In this document: in pieces, positions 12,401-23,848 of the stretch
Layout: the number at the start of each line of letters is the position of its first letter
How positions within the stretch are numbered: position 1 is the first letter of the stretch
Assembly: GCA_964017155.1 (NCBI GenBank)
Contig: OZ024862.1
Span: forward strand, 35,551,190 to 35,615,189
DNA length: 64,000 nucleotides
DNA from: Oasisia sp. SBJ-2009
Taxonomy: Eukaryota > Annelida > Polychaeta > Sabellida > Siboglinidae
Direction: 5' to 3'
Notes under the pieces: model-generated
The model's input: only the letters and a program-made list of their open reading frames with translations
What the model was told of the DNA's origin: nothing
Database searches by the model: none
Program-made: the position numbers and the translations under genes

Positions 12401-15106
12401 ATGATCCCGAGTGGATCCAGGCACAACTTGGAGCTACTCAGCAGAAAGTGAACCGACTTCAACAGACGCAGGAGCAAATTTTCGGTATAATAATAATTAT
12501 AATAATAAACGTTATTTATTCACGATAACCTTATAAACTGTACATTTTATCTCCCTAAGGCTTGTGTTTGCAAACGCAAGTGTATTGTCAAACATAATAT
12601 ACATGCACTAAACAATTTGATTGACTACCTTATGCATTGTGTAATGCGTTAAAATATAGTGAATAAAAAAATTTAATAACAATAACAATTATATACTGAA
12701 TAAATATTTTTTAAATAGATTACAGTAAAATAATAATAAATAGATAAATTATAAAACAAGATAAATAGTATTTTATATACATATAATAAAACGTTTAGTA
12801 AAAGTGTTCATTGAATCGTGTGTCACTGTTTTTTAGTTTAAAACATGATGCATATAATATGTCGTCTTAATGGTAGAGAGAGAGAGAGAGTTTCTTATTA
12901 TTGGGTATAGTTCATTCCATATATGTGCGCCATTTACAGCAATGGAGTTCTTAAAAACATTGGTTCACGCTTTAGGGACATACAAGTCCCCTCTTTCATT
13001 TGACCGGGTTGTTCTGGTCGAGATGTTTGAGATCGGTGTGAACAACTCACACATATAGTCTGGGTAGGGCCCACACTCGGTGACTAGTAACCCTTCCTTA
13101 GGGTCACACTTTGAAGCCTCAAGATACCTTTGTCTTGTGTTGTACTGATATACTGTTGACTATGACATACTAACTCATTCGTCCAAATGTGTTATTTAGC
13201 ATCAGTGAAATCATCGATCAAATGGTTAGATTATTAAGAGATGAAAAATAATTAGGTCATTTGGTTTTATGTGATACTAATGACACAAAGTTGTTCAAAT
13301 TTGTACAACTGATCTTTCATCAATAGAATAATGTAAAACCCACCTATTTCGGGCTGTGTAGTGTGTAGACACCTGTCAGTTGATTTAATTTGTATTTTAT
13401 TTTTACCTATTTATTATCTTGTATATGTTTTACATTAATTTTACAAAATGTCATGCTCATTATTGTATTATAAATATACCATTTATTTCAATAATTACCT
13501 TTAGCAAACTTATTTATTTTATTATTTATTACTATTACTTTTTATACATATTTTAGGTATTTTATTTACCTTAACAAACTTAATATTATAATTCTACGAC
13601 ACATCTACAGCGCCTCCGAATGGATATTTCTAGATTTATGGTGCTTTATAAATGTTCTTCTTATTATTATTACAATAATGTACGTGCTTTGAAAAACGAA
13701 CAAACGCTAGAATTGTTATTCCGAGTTGACACAAACCTGGTTTCCTGCGAACACAATCGGGTGTTGTTGTTGATGTTGTTGCAGAGCGACTGAGAGAGTT
13801 GAACAGCAACAACGCGGCGGCCCTGGCAGCGTCAGCGTCGGAAGACATGTCAACCGATGTCGCTTCGTCGTGTCTGAATGCCTCCACCAACACAGACGCA
13901 TCGACACAATGTGAGTGACACTCGGTGACACAACGCTAGCGGTATGGTGCAAATGACACATGGGCCATGACGTCATTGTGACGCTTGTTTAGTTTCTTCA
14001 CTTGACACCAACTCATGGCTGAGTGACCTTGAAATGCCACTTGACATGCACATTGACATATCAACAAATGGCTTAAAGACTACTTGCCTAACTTGACCAG
14101 ATTTGCTGTGTATCTATAATAATTTAAGGTCATATGTAATTAGTGTGAACATTATTTGTGTGAAAATAATTAGATTTTCTTAGAAAAAATGACCACTTTC
14201 GGTTTGCTGTTTAATTCAGTAAGTGTGTCTAAGGAAGTGTGGTTTTATTTTTTCTATGAAATACTGTACCAGATTGTGCAGTAAACATTTGTTTTGTGTA
14301 GCTAAATAACATTGATAAAAATTATGTGATAGTTATTATTTGTCACAGTCACATGATATTTCAGGTGCAGTTTAGTAAAACTTATATGGTATTAATCACA
14401 GGAACCACTTGGTTCTTCAGTGATCAGATCGTCATCTTGAAAATTTAATATCAAAAGTACATTAAAAGTTTATAATTCCTGCTTCCAGTAGTTAGTGTTA
14501 ATGATGCTCCATGGTCGTACAATATGTCTTTATCAATCTATCTTTTTTTACTGATTCAACTAGACTGTTCAATAGTTCAATATATAACTAAATTCACAAC
14601 AATGGAATCACGTGTTTATTTCTGCCATCCACCCACCTCAGTAGAGTATTTCTACCTTAAATGACCTTTTGTATTTATGTTTTTTTAGCCTTCTATATTT
14701 ATTTGTTAATTTATAATGTTTTATTAGTCTGTCTTTATGCACTTTTATATAATGTAGGGTTAATTTTCTTTTTTTAGTTATACATTTGGGTAATTATTTT
14801 TAAGGACATGTACATGAAAAGTGCCCTGAATAGTTGTTTTAGCTAGATTTGGCACTATATAAGTTTATATATTTATTATTTCTTTAGAAAGCATAAGAAA
14901 CATAAACTAGTGCTAGCTGATACTGTCTCGGTCTCACAACGTCCAGTCTCTCCGGTTGTGTTTTAGTCTCACTCGACCGCGGCCGCCAGAGTTTTGAAGA
15001 ACGGGAACGCAATCTAATGGCGGAGGTGCGACGGATGCGACAGAACCTAGCGAAGGAAGCCCTACACAAAGAACCGCCCCCGGTATACGCTCTCAGCTGT
15101 ACCTGA
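62..15106 (+). CDS. TBC1D31: TBC1 domain family member 31 (3' part, 17 exons)
   Basis: TBC1D31/WDR67 is a WD40-TBC-coiled-coil protein of centrosomes and centriolar satellites (family knowledge). Exons by phase-consistent GT-AG joining: 62-181, 596-675, 1448-1594, 1957-2090, 2656-2789, 3162-3341, 4434-4613, 5294-5346, 5971-6123, 6747-6882, 7512-7604, 9243-9374, 9944-10057, 11098-11175, 12349-12484, 13785-13910, 14967-15106 (TGA 15104-15106). This gives 711 residues. Residues about 42-325 are the TBC domain, with family blocks such as [60 protein letters not shown] and [15 protein letters not shown]. From about 326 on it is Glu/Arg/Gln-rich coiled coil. I do not see the IxxDxxR arginine-finger motif of active Rab GAPs, so it is probably not a classical GAP. 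The intron after 675 uses a GC donor. The WD40 exons are off-window to the left. Short exons between 7604 and 9944 could have been missed. Confidence 0.93.
185..412. repeat. 17-bp minisatellite with TGACGTC cores
   Basis: About 12 units of the type GATGACGTCTGGGCGGG start a few bases after the splice donor at 182 in a TBC1D31 intron. Each unit holds TGACGTC, seven of the eight bases of a CRE/ATF palindrome. Units vary between GGGTGGG, GGGCGGG and GGTGCGA. Confidence 0.9.
911..1297. mobile_element. Inverted-repeat (foldback/MITE-like) element, 387 bp
   Basis: The left arm 911-1071 and right arm 1142-1297 are imperfect reverse complements. Examples are GGCAACAGGTTTTAAAATCA against TGATTTTAAAACCTGTTGCC, and the TTTGGTCCCAT, AAAATGGC and CGTACGTTAATAA blocks. 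The loop is about 70 bp. There is no coding potential. It lies inside the GC-AG intron of TBC1D31. No clear target duplication was found, so the superfamily is unknown. Confidence 0.8.
1591..1850. repeat. Donor-anchored ~62-bp tandem repeat
   Basis: About four units begin at the exon-3 donor. The exon end and donor (CAGAG, then GTGAGTGTTACTGGGG) are echoed by intronic copies reading ATAGGTAAGATGTTACTGGG. Each unit carries up to three donor-like GT motifs (AGGTAAGAT, CAGGTAATAT, GGGTAAAAT). Confidence 0.75.
2067..2255. repeat. Donor-anchored 23-bp tandem repeat overlapping an exon end
   Basis: The last 19 exon bases (GTGATCGCAGCCATACTAG, encoding the conserved V-I-A-A-I-L) plus the donor GTAAG form the first unit. 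About seven decaying copies of TAGGTAAGTGATCACAAC follow in the intron. Several keep a consensus TAG/GTAAGT donor. Confidence 0.85.
2404..2690. repeat. Acceptor-anchored 41-bp tandem repeat overlapping an exon start
   Basis: Units of about 41 bp contain CTTCTGTTTGCAG plus TGAACTGGTGTCAGCACTGG. The last unit is the real acceptor (ending 2655) and the start of the exon for [10 protein letters not shown]. Six upstream copies lie in the intron. Intact AG acceptors remain at 2410 and 2573, and others are mutated to GCAA or GCAC. Confidence 0.88.
3428..3570. repeat. CA/GCAC-type microsatellite in TBC1D31 intron
   Basis: A run of CACACG/CACACA with GCAC and TCATGCA interruptions starts about 90 bp after the donor at 3342. 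Open frames through it are artefacts. Confidence 0.9.
3768..3866. repeat. Short 16-17-bp minisatellite (CAGTGACCACTCT)
   Basis: Five to six copies of CAGTGACCACTCT with a short spacer lie mid-intron in TBC1D31, not at a splice junction. Confidence 0.85.
3980..4340. repeat. Interspersed repeat, 'GCGCCACATCC' family copy
   Basis: The block ATATAGCACCACATCC...TTCGTGGCACTTTACTAGAATC recurs at 37029-37130 (TATAGCGCCACATCC...TTCGTGGCGCTTCACAACATATTAGAAT) and, more degenerate, at 21588-21680. It is followed by AT-rich sequence and a TGTCTTTAGGCGTGCCTTGAAGGTGG block. It is probably an old non-autonomous element with AT-rich ends. Confidence 0.6.
4860..5065 (-). mobile_element. Truncated SINE, family A, antisense
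   Basis: The reverse complement matches the 3' two-thirds of the SINEs at 28262 and 29466. Shared blocks are TAGCATATGGCTGGATG, AACAGGTCTGTCAGGGAAGT, AAAGTGTAAAGCGCTTTGA and ACTGCGCTATATAA. The tRNA-like head is missing. It lies in the TBC1D31 intron 4614-5293. Confidence 0.8.
5618..5840. repeat. 18-bp minisatellite (TCTCTTTAGTGCACTGTG)
   Basis: About twelve units lie in TBC1D31 intron 5347-5970, ending 130 bp before the next exon. Each unit has a short pyrimidine tract and TAG, so each resembles a weak splice acceptor. Open frames through it have no support as genes. Confidence 0.9.
6247..6770. repeat. Acceptor-anchored 51-bp tandem repeat overlapping an exon start
   Basis: About ten units contain TTACGTGCACAG plus ACTGAGTGCGATGAACCG. 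The last unit is the real acceptor (ending 6746) and the start of the exon encoding LSAMNREL. Most units are 51 bp, that is 17 codons. The unit just before the exon is 44 bp. Two units carry in-frame stops (TGA near 6424, TAA near 6545). Confidence 0.9.
6914..7307. mobile_element. Non-autonomous hAT-like element, 394 bp
   Basis: The left end CAGGGTCCATACAG and right end TGTGTACGGACCCTA are inverted repeats. Internal copies of CTTGAAATCCTTGAATTTT and TCTTGAATTT fit a widespread hAT-type end pattern. The flanks GCGGAATG (6906-6913) and GAGGAATG (7308-7315) are an 8-bp target duplication with one mismatch, as hAT transposases make. There is no transposase ORF. It sits 31 bp after the donor at 6883. 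Confidence 0.8.
7619..8148. mobile_element. Inverted-repeat MITE, ~530 bp, GGGATACTCC ends
   Basis: Arms of about 140 bp, starting AGGGATACTCCA and ending TGGAGTATCCCT, are reverse complements over blocks such as CAGTGAGAG, TATTGGTTGTGC and CAAAGATC.TTAATAAACAA. A nested hairpin GCGCCAGTGACGTAAACTGC/CTACGTCACTGGCGC lies near 7792-7827. Flanking TTA on both sides suggests a 2-3 bp target duplication (Tc1/mariner or PIF/Harbinger type). It starts 15 bp after the donor at 7605. Confidence 0.8.
8512..9222. repeat. 16-18-bp minisatellite, mixed units (TGTGTGTCACTATAGAAG)
   Basis: About 40 units occur in three forms: TGTGTGTCACTATAGAAG, TGTGTGTCACTGTGGAGG and the shorter TGTGTGTCACTAGAAG. They are mixed in irregular order and end 20 bp before the exon at 9243. 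Long frames on both strands are repeat artefacts. Confidence 0.93.
9411..9600. repeat. (TA)n microsatellite with TG/CA interruptions
   Basis: Long alternating TA with GTATATGTG patches lies in the TBC1D31 intron just after the exon ending 9374. It is strongly self-complementary. Confidence 0.95.
10111..10275. repeat. Interspersed repeat, 'TTTATCTCCC/GGAGATA.GGCAC' family copy 1
   Basis: TTTATTCACGATGACTTTATAAAATGTACATTTTATCTCCC is followed by ACGAGCTGGTCCCGGAGATA.GGCACTTAATAAATGCTGG and an (ATA)n tail. The first half recurs at 12486-12600 and the second half at 32790-32880 (GAACGGGCTGGTTCTGGAGATATGGCAC). It is a SINE or LINE 3'-end family ending in ATA repeats. Confidence 0.7.
10412..11088. 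repeat. 28-bp pyrimidine-rich minisatellite upstream of an exon
   Basis: About 24 units of the type TCATCACCCGTGTGTTCTGT plus CCCTCC(T/C)G end about 10 bp before the acceptor at 11097. The polypyrimidine tract of that acceptor is therefore made of array sequence. All three plus-strand frames are open, because the unit length is not a multiple of three and lacks stops. These frames are not genes. Confidence 0.95.
11994..12288. repeat. (CTCA)n microsatellite with CCCA/CACA variants
   Basis: About 70 tetranucleotides lie in the TBC1D31 intron 11176-12348, ending 60 bp before the exon. Confidence 0.97.
12486..12605. repeat. Interspersed repeat, 'TTTATCTCCC' family copy 2
   Basis: ATAATAATAAACGTTATTTATTCACGATAACCTTATAAACTGTACATTTTATCTCCC matches the 5' half of the repeat at 10111. 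It begins directly after the exon donor at 12485. Description only; the superfamily is not known. Confidence 0.65.
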
Positions 15107-15739
15107 ACATGGTCCATGTGTCTTCAACAGGAAACGATGATTGTCTGCAGATTGTTGTTGTATGTATGTACTGTGATGACATGAATACGTGTCAAATCGA
15201 CACAAACAAAATACGAGGTGGTTTTGTGCATGTTTTCTATCAGTGGTGCCACCTTGTGTGTGAATATTTTTTTATTCAAATTGCCACCGAGGTTTGTAAA
15301 TATTGTGTGAACAGATGTCTGCCTTGTGATGTTAGCAGTTTAATTTATTGTGTGTTTGTGTAAGTTGAGCTACATAAATGGACTCGGATAAATCAGGTAT
15401 TTTATTAGAGTTCAATGCCCGGGTAGACATCTATGTGACCCCGTCATCTTGACTCGACTGGTGGATTGTGGATCCATCTTAGGTGGGACTGAACTTCAGC
15501 CCACTACACAAATATGACACTTTATTCAGATTTCATTCAGTTCAGACAGTGCGTGCGGCCGACACGATATTCTGAATATGTACATCTGTCATCAAAAGAC
15601 ATTGTCGTGACACATTGAACAATGAGCACACTTTAGTAATGTGTCTCACGTTACAGCTCACGTACGTCACTGTCATCAACACAGAGTTTAGTTGAGGACA
15701 GACTGTATCAGTTGTATGGTTTGTTTCATAAGCAGCTGT

Positions 15740-16376
15740 GTTGGTGGGGGTGTCTAGTGAGGGTGTCTACCAGTGATGGTGAGGGTGTCTAGTGAGGGTG
15801 TCTACCAGTGATGGTGAGGGTGTCTAATGCGGGTGTCTACCAGTGATGGTGAGGGTATCTAGTGAGGGTGTCTACCAGTGATGGTGAGGGTGTCTAGTGA
15901 GGGTGTCTACCAGTGATGGTGAGGGTGTCTAGTAAGGTTGTCTACCAGTGATGGTGAGGGTGTCTAGTGAGGGTGTCTACCAGTGATGGTGAGGGTGTCT
16001 AGTGATGGTGTCTACCAGTGATGGTGAGGGTGTCTAATGCGGGTGTCTACCAGTGATGGTGAGGGTGTCTTGTGAGGGTGTCTACCAGTGATGGTGAGGG
16101 TGTCTAATGCGGGTGTCTACCAGTGATGGTGAGGGTGTCTAGTGAGGGTGTCTACCAGTGATGGTGAGGGTGTCTAGTGAGGGGGTGTCTACAAGTGATG
16201 GTGAGGGTGTCTAGTGAGGGTGTCTACCAGTGATGGTGAGGGTGTCTACCAGTGATTGTGAGGGTGTCTAGTGCGGGTATCTACCAGTGATGATGAGGGT
16301 GTCTAATGAGGGTGTCTACCAGTGATGGTGATGGTGTCTACCAGTGATGGTGGGGGTGTCTACCAGGGGTTGAGCT
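15740..16376. repeat. ~35-bp minisatellite (GTGATGGTGAGGGTGTCTAG...)
   Basis: About 17 units are each built of two GAGGGTGTCTA half-repeats joined by GTGATGGT and CCA. It may lie in the TBC1D31 3' UTR. Confidence 0.93.
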
Positions 16377-16420
16377 AGACAGGATCTATTTGAAGGTCGT
16401 GTTAGCTACTGAAAGTACCC

Positions 16421-16426
16421 AATAAA
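16421..16426 (+). promoter_or_regulatory. Possible TBC1D31 polyadenylation signal AATAAA
   Basis: This is an AATAAA hexamer about 1.3 kb past the TBC1D31 stop, just after the 35-bp minisatellite. If used, that minisatellite would lie in the 3' UTR. AATAAA is common in AT-rich DNA, so the call is weak. Confidence 0.25.
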
Positions 16427-16689
16427 GGTGTCATGATATTTCAATTTGTAGACAGATATTTTTGCTTTCCTTCAGGCAGGAACCTGCTACATAACCTGCT
16501 ACACACTAACACAATATTTACACTATTAATTAGGTAAATAACTTACTATAATAAATTATTAAACTTGTGTTTGAGAGAAGATGCAGCAAATCACAACATA
16601 CTTGCATGCATGTTCATTTTTAATTATAAGTAGAGTGAAACAAAAGACAGTATAGAGATGATCTCTGTATTAAAGTTACTCTTGGGACT

Positions 16690-17045
16690 GAATAAATTTG
16701 TTAAGATCACCCATGGGGTTGGATGACCTTTGTATTAACATTTGGAACTGGAGAACCTCAATATTAAGGTCACCTTGGAATGGGAGAACCTCAATTTTAA
16801 GGTCACCCTTGTGACTGGAGAACCTCAATATTAAGGTTACCTTGGAATGGGAGAACCTCAATATTAAGGTCACCTTTGTGACTGGAGAACCTCAATATTA
16901 CGGTCATTTGAACTGAACAACCTCAGTATAAAAGTCATGCGGGAATGGGAAAACCCCAGTATTAAGGTCACCCTTGTGACTGGAGAACCTCTGTATTAAG
17001 TTCACATTCAGGACTGGATAACCTGTGTATTAAGGTCACCCTTGG
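16690..17045. repeat. ~31-bp minisatellite (GAACCTCAATATTAAGGTCA)
   Basis: About ten degenerate units of GGAGAACCTCAATATTAAGG plus TCACCTTGGAATG or TCACCCTTGTGACT occur. The two spacer types partly alternate. Confidence 0.85.
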
Positions 17046-17113
17046 GTCAGGTTAAGTGAACTGAATAGAAACAACTTTCCTATAATTTACTGAATATGAC
17101 ACATATTTGGACA

Positions 17114-18448
17114 ATGCTAAGGTGACCTTAATTACAAGGTGGTTGTATTACTGAGATGAAAAAAACTGGGTTCAGTTGTAAATATTTGTGTAGCAGTTTA
17201 GACTGATATAATTATGTTCAGGCAAAGAATTAGGATATTTACATAAACTGCAAGTTGAAAGGATATAGATGTTAGTGACACTTCTCAGGCAGCACACTAG
17301 CATATCGCTGCTTGGGTGGCACTGTACATACACACACACACGCACACGCACGCATGCACGCACGCATGCACGCACACACGCATGCACACACACGCACACA
17401 CGCACACACACAAACACACGCGCACGCAAACAAACACACACACAAACACACACAAACACACACACAAACACACACCCACACACACACATAAACACACACA
17501 CACACAAACACACACAAACACACATACACACACACAAACACACACACAAACACACACATACACACAGATACATACACACAAACACACACATACACACACA
17601 TACATACACACACATACACACACAAACACCACACACACACACCACACCACACATACCACACACACACACCACACATACCACACACACACCAGACACACAC
17701 ACACACATACACCACACACACACCACACACATACACACACACCCATACCATACCACACACACACACCACACACACACACATTCACACACAAACACACACA
17801 GACACACACACGTACACACACACAGAGATATATACACGCACACACACACGCACACGCACACGCACACACACACACACACACACACACCAATTAACTGTAT
17901 CTGAAAAAGATGCTAAGGTGACCTTAATTACAAGGTGGTTGTATTACTGAGATGAAAAAAACTGGGTTCAGTTGTAAATATTTGTGTAGCAGTTTAGACC
18001 GATATAATTATGTTCAGGCAAAGAATTAGGATATTTACATAAACTGCAAGTTGAAAGGAAATAGATGTTAGTGACACTTCTCAGGCAGCACACTAGCATA
18101 TTGCTGCTTGGGTGGCACTGTACATACACACACACACGCACGCATGCACGCACACGCACACACGCACGCACACACACACACAAACACACGCGCACGCACA
18201 CAAACACACAAACGCACACACGCACGCACACACACACACAAACACACGCGCACGCGCACACAAACACACACACAAACACACACACATAAACACACACACA
18301 AACACACACAAACACACACACATAAACACACACAAACACACACAAACACACACACACATACATACACACATATACATACACACACACACACACACACACA
18401 TACATACACATACACACACAAACACACCACACACACACACCACACATA

Positions 18449-18499
<51 letters not shown>

Positions 18500-18515
18500 A
18501 CACACACACACACCA

Positions 18516-18553
<38 letters not shown>

Positions 18554-18563
18554 TACATACACA

Positions 18564-18602
<39 letters not shown>

Positions 18603-18702
18603 ATACCACACACACACCACACACACACATTCACACACAAACACACACACACACACATACACACACACGTACACACACACACAGATATATACACGCACAC
18701 AC

Positions 18703-18751
<49 letters not shown>

Positions 18752-18770
18752 AATTAACTGTATCTAAAAA
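17114..18770. repeat. Tandem duplication, ~800-bp unit, with internal CA repeats
   Basis: Copy 1 (17114-17909) and copy 2 (17910-18770) start with the same unique block of about 220 bp (ATGCTAAGGTGACCTTAATT...GGCACTGTACATACACA) with only about three mismatches. Both end CACCAATTAACTGTATCT. The CA-rich middle differs in length. This is a recent duplication. Confidence 0.93.
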
Positions 18771-19595
18771 AGACTATCTTTAATTATTTGCCAAAACACA
18801 ATTTAGCAAACAGAAGATTTTAGTTTTTATTGAGCAGTTTCTCCATACAAAAGTTAAACAAGTGTTAGACAATAAATAATATACAGCAAACATAAAATTA
18901 CTTGTCAGTCATGAAGTAGTTTTGTTGGTAAAAAGTATAATGCAAATGATAAACTCTGAATTGAAGTTTGACAAGCACAAGGCTAAGAATACAAATCACA
19001 CTGGCCTATGAATAACATATGCTACACTTTAAGTTAATCTGAGGATCTCATGTATGAGTGGAGGTAAGATCAAGTTCCTTTTAACCAGCACAGTACATAA
19101 CCGGGAATAATCTAAATGATGAACATATTTACATAACCTGTGTTTTTGTGACATGATGGATGATGCATGTATAACGTCAGTGTTGGCACTCATTTATATT
19201 GGTCTCCGCTTGACTATTGTAGATAGAAACTGTGATTAGTTCACATCGGAGGGTAACATGCAGTGCCACCTAGTGTCAAAACATGTCAAATGTTCATGGA
19301 TTGACAGCATCAACAGCAATGATACGGTTGGGTTCATTGACCAGCCACAGTCACACAGATGTGTCCAGCATGCCATGGCTGTCGTTGACTTGACACAAGT
19401 ATTTCACTACCTGACGTTACATTTAAACTGTGTAGCTCAGCTATACCCCTAGTGTCGTTCATTGGTTGTTGTCCAGCTGTTAGTGACGTCCTATGACAGT
19501 CGGTGTCACCGAGGCACATCACCAGGCCAGCTGGGGTCAAGGCACCGCTTGGTGTGGTCAGAGTGGGAGAGTGACCGGTCAGTCTTGACCTCTCA

Positions 19596-22500
19596 TCAGT
19601 CGGCGTCCTCCATGTCTGATTGTATGATTTCCTCTGACTCCTGGTGGGAAATAAGCATCAACTAGAATCACATCAGAGTGGGGATCATAACAAACTAGTG
19701 TGGACTGGGATGTACTTTCCGTAGGAATCGGATGCCCAAAGTGAGATAGTGATTGATTTGACTTTATTTGGGTATGAACTATACAAAAATCTTAGGTTAC
19801 AAATTTTTAGACACCTGTAAGGCCCAAAATCTGAAACACATTCCAGATGATCAGGCATGTGTGAAAACCACACAATTAGAGTCTAACATCATTGAAGTTG
19901 GTCAAGTAGTTCCAGAGATATGCCATTTTCTGTATTTTCCATGAGTGACGGCGGCCATCATGGATTTTTTTGCCTTAAGGTGTCTAAAAATGTGTAACCT
20001 AAGATTTTTGTTTAGTTCATACCATAATAAAGTAAAATCAATCACTATCTCACCGTGAAATCCATACATGCTGGTCTGCAGTAAACTGTTAATCAGGGTT
20101 TAATTCTAGATGAGTTAAATAGAGGTGGTTATTAGAGACCATAGAAAGATGGAATAGGAGGGCACTGATGGAGAGACAGAAGGGAAGTACAGAGTTTGAC
20201 GAATATGCAAAGTGTAAAGCGAAGACACACGGACGAGGGAAGGATGAAGATAAAAGTGGAATGAAGACACACTTGAGAGTGGAGGTGGTTGTGAGACTGA
20301 TGAACAGGAGACGTGAAATGACTGACAAGGAAGAAGGAAGCAGAAGAGGACGGGTTGAGGAGATGAGGTGAGGAAGGCCGAAGTCAAGCCGGCGTGATAG
20401 CCCTAGGTGGGATCTTAACAGGGCACTGAGGAAAGATCTGGGAGTGGGAGAAAGCAGCAGGGATACTGACAGGTGGAGAGGATGAGGGAAGCTGAACGGT
20501 GCAGCTGCTCCTCGAGATGACGAGAGGATGAGGGAATAAAGATGGGTGGTATGGAAGACAACTGATATGAAAACAATAGGATGGAGGATGAAATAACAGT
20601 GGCTTTGAAAGACAACTAAGAGAAAACTGTAAGAAAATTGTAAAGGAAGGGTGAGAAATAAATTGAGGAGAGTACATCATAGTTATTGCAGATGGCAGAC
20701 TGACATGAATCAGAGGACGGAATAGATGATAACTAACGACACTGAATTCTACAAGCCGTTTTATGTCACAAACAAAAACTTAAGAACTGTTGTAACTTAA
20801 AGACAACTCCTTATTAAGTCTTATGCTACTCTCATCTACATATCCAAATGTGTCGGTGTTTGGAGAAACAAAGTTGTGATGCTGAGGACTCGAGCACCAT
20901 CCACTAAGACAATGCGTCCCTAGAACACCAACCAACAATGTGAACAAATGCACAAACGTTACTTCCAAGCAGCAACAGAAACTAGAAATGTTTCAAACAA
21001 ACTGAACATGGCCTGGGTTCAAAATAAACAAACGGTGAAAATGTAAACATTATAACATTTACAGCATCACATGGGTGTCAAATGTATTCCTACACAATTG
21101 TGACGGACATTAACACGTTTTTGTACAGATTAAAAAAAAATCTTTTAGGATCAAACAAGGTTTGATGTGAATGGGAAGATCGTCTGACACCTATGACATC
21201 ACCAGGGGAGTTAGTAGAGTAAGTAAAAAAACATGGCCATGCGACTGTCATCTTGGGCCATTTTCTTGTACTCACATCCCCCACATACTACAGGGGTACC
21301 TTTTTTCTGCGACCAGTGGTACCAGTACTATCTATATCACCCTGGAAAGGTTAAGTGAAAGTAATATGCCACTTGATGTTTCTCTTTCATGACAGTTTAT
21401 ACATACTTCAATTCAACAGACAACACAGAAACATTCATTTAAGAGTTTAATGTACATGATGTGTAACATCTTTCATAAAGTCAGTATAACATTATGATTT
21501 ATATTAATTATATATGCTCGATAAAATATTTATTATTCAACTGCATAAAATATCAGCTTACTACTCATCAATACTGATGGTTAATGCAACTGTAGTATAT
21601 ATTTTATATAACACCACATCCAAAGCAGTCCACCATGCTTTGCAAAACATGTTTAAAATAGTGCATTGAAAATGAATAATAAATAAATAAATACTTGAAA
21701 TAAAAAATATACATAATCATGAACTATGATGAAGGCTAACATATTATATGTATAGAGTGCTGCAGTGAAAGTGAAGTAACTGTGTTGATATTCGACTACA
21801 GAAGAGTAATGTGGACGTTACCTGGCCGAGTTCTTCGACCTTGCGCTGTTCATAGTTTTCCTGAGCTTCCTGTCTCTCCTCCTCCGTGAACTCATCCTTG
21901 TCCAGCCTCTCCAGCCTCCGCAGCGCCGTCAGCACCTCCAGACGGTACTCACCCTCGTCAGAGATGGGGTTCTCTAAATGTGTGCCAGAAACATGTACCT
22001 TTCAATACGTCATACCAATAGACATGCGACATCAGTCAACACATCATAGGGCAAAGTAAGCACTCATTGGATCATGGTAGTCAACACATCATACCAGTCA
22101 ACACATCATACCAGTCAACACATCACACCAGTCAACACATCATGCCAGTCAACACATCATGCCAGTCAACACATCATACCAGTCAACACATCATACCAGT
22201 CAACACATCATACCAGTCAACACATCATACCAGTCAACACATCATACCAGTCAACACATCATACCAGTCAACACATCATACCAGTCAACACATCATGCCA
22301 GTCAACACATCATGCGAGTCAACACGTCATACCAGTCAACACGTCATGCCAGTCAACACATCATGCCAGTCAACACATAATGCCAGTCAACACATAATGC
22401 CAGTCAACACGTCATACCAGTCAACACATCGTACCAGTCAACACATCTTACCAGTCAACACATCGTACCAGTCAACACGTCGTACCAGTCAACACGTCGT

Positions 22501-23776
22501 ACCAGTCAACACATCGTACCAGTCAACACGTCATACCAGTCAACACGTCATACCAGTCAACACGTCATGCCAGTCAACACATCATGCCAGTCAACACATC
22601 GTACCAGTCAACACGTCATACCAGTCAACACATCGTACCAGTCAACACGTCATACCAGTTAACACATCATATCAGTCAACACGTCATACCAGTCAACACA
22701 TCATGCCAGTCAACACATCATGCCAGTCAACACATCATATCAGTCAACACATCATGCCAGTCAACACATCATGCCAGTCAACACATCATATCAGTCAACA
22801 CATCATACCAGTCAACACATCATACTGTTCAACAAATTATACCAAAGTAACCAATCAATACGTTATGCCAGTCACCATTTAAAACCTGTCAACTTATTAT
22901 ACCAGTCAACACATTACACCACTCAACAAACATATCATACTAGTCAGCAATAATTTAATAGCATATCCAACAGATTTATAAAAATAAGACATTGGGTTTT
23001 TGGGGAGAAATGGGAAGCATATTACCAATTTTAATACACATTTGAAATTAGATGTCGCATCGTTAGTAGAGGTGTAATGAAGGATGAAGTGAACGGATGT
23101 GGCTACAACCACAAACAAGTGTAGAGGGTGTCTGTTGGAGACTGACCTGAGAAGACGACAGCGCGGATGAGAGGCAGGACGGCCAGCTTGTTGAGTTCCT
23201 TCAGACTGGTCACATTGTTGCCCCTGAGGAGAGAACAGTGTCAGAGGTACAACAAACATACCACGACAGACATACAGTACACACACAGTACACACACAGT
23301 ACACACAGTACACACACAGTACACATAGTACACACACAGTACACATAGTACATGCACAGTACACAGTACATTCACAGTACACACACAGTACACACACACA
23401 ATACACATAGTACACATAGTACACACAGTACACACACAGTACACACAGAGTACACACAGAGTACACACACAGTACACACACAGTACACACACAGTACACA
23501 CAGTACACACAGTACACACAGTACACACAGTAACATAGTACACACACAGTACACATAGTACACACACAGTACACGCACAGTACACACACAGTACACACAT
23601 AGTACACACACAGTACACACACAGTACACACACAGTACACACACAGTACACATACAGTACACACACACAATACACACACACCGTACACATCCAGTACACA
23701 TCCAGTACACACATAGTACACACACAGTACATACAGTACACATAGTACACACACAGTACACATAATACACACATAG

Positions 23777-23848
<72 letters not shown>

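Larger units (their letters stand above)
15107..19595. other. TBC1D31-LRRC23 tail-to-tail interval
   Basis: There is no gene between the TBC1D31 stop and the LRRC23 stop. The interval holds two minisatellites (15740-16376 and 16690-17045), a tandem duplication with long CA repeats (17114-18770) and otherwise featureless AT-rich DNA. Both 3' UTRs must lie here. Confidence 0.7.

Noticed and set aside
17172..18783. Poly Cys-Val and poly Thr-His frames over 200 residues
   Set aside because: CA/TG microsatellite translated in every frame.
22067..22882. 271-residue repeat protein and a CRISPR-like look
   Set aside because: The 17-bp units are head-to-tail with no spacers, inside an LRRC23 intron of an animal genome.
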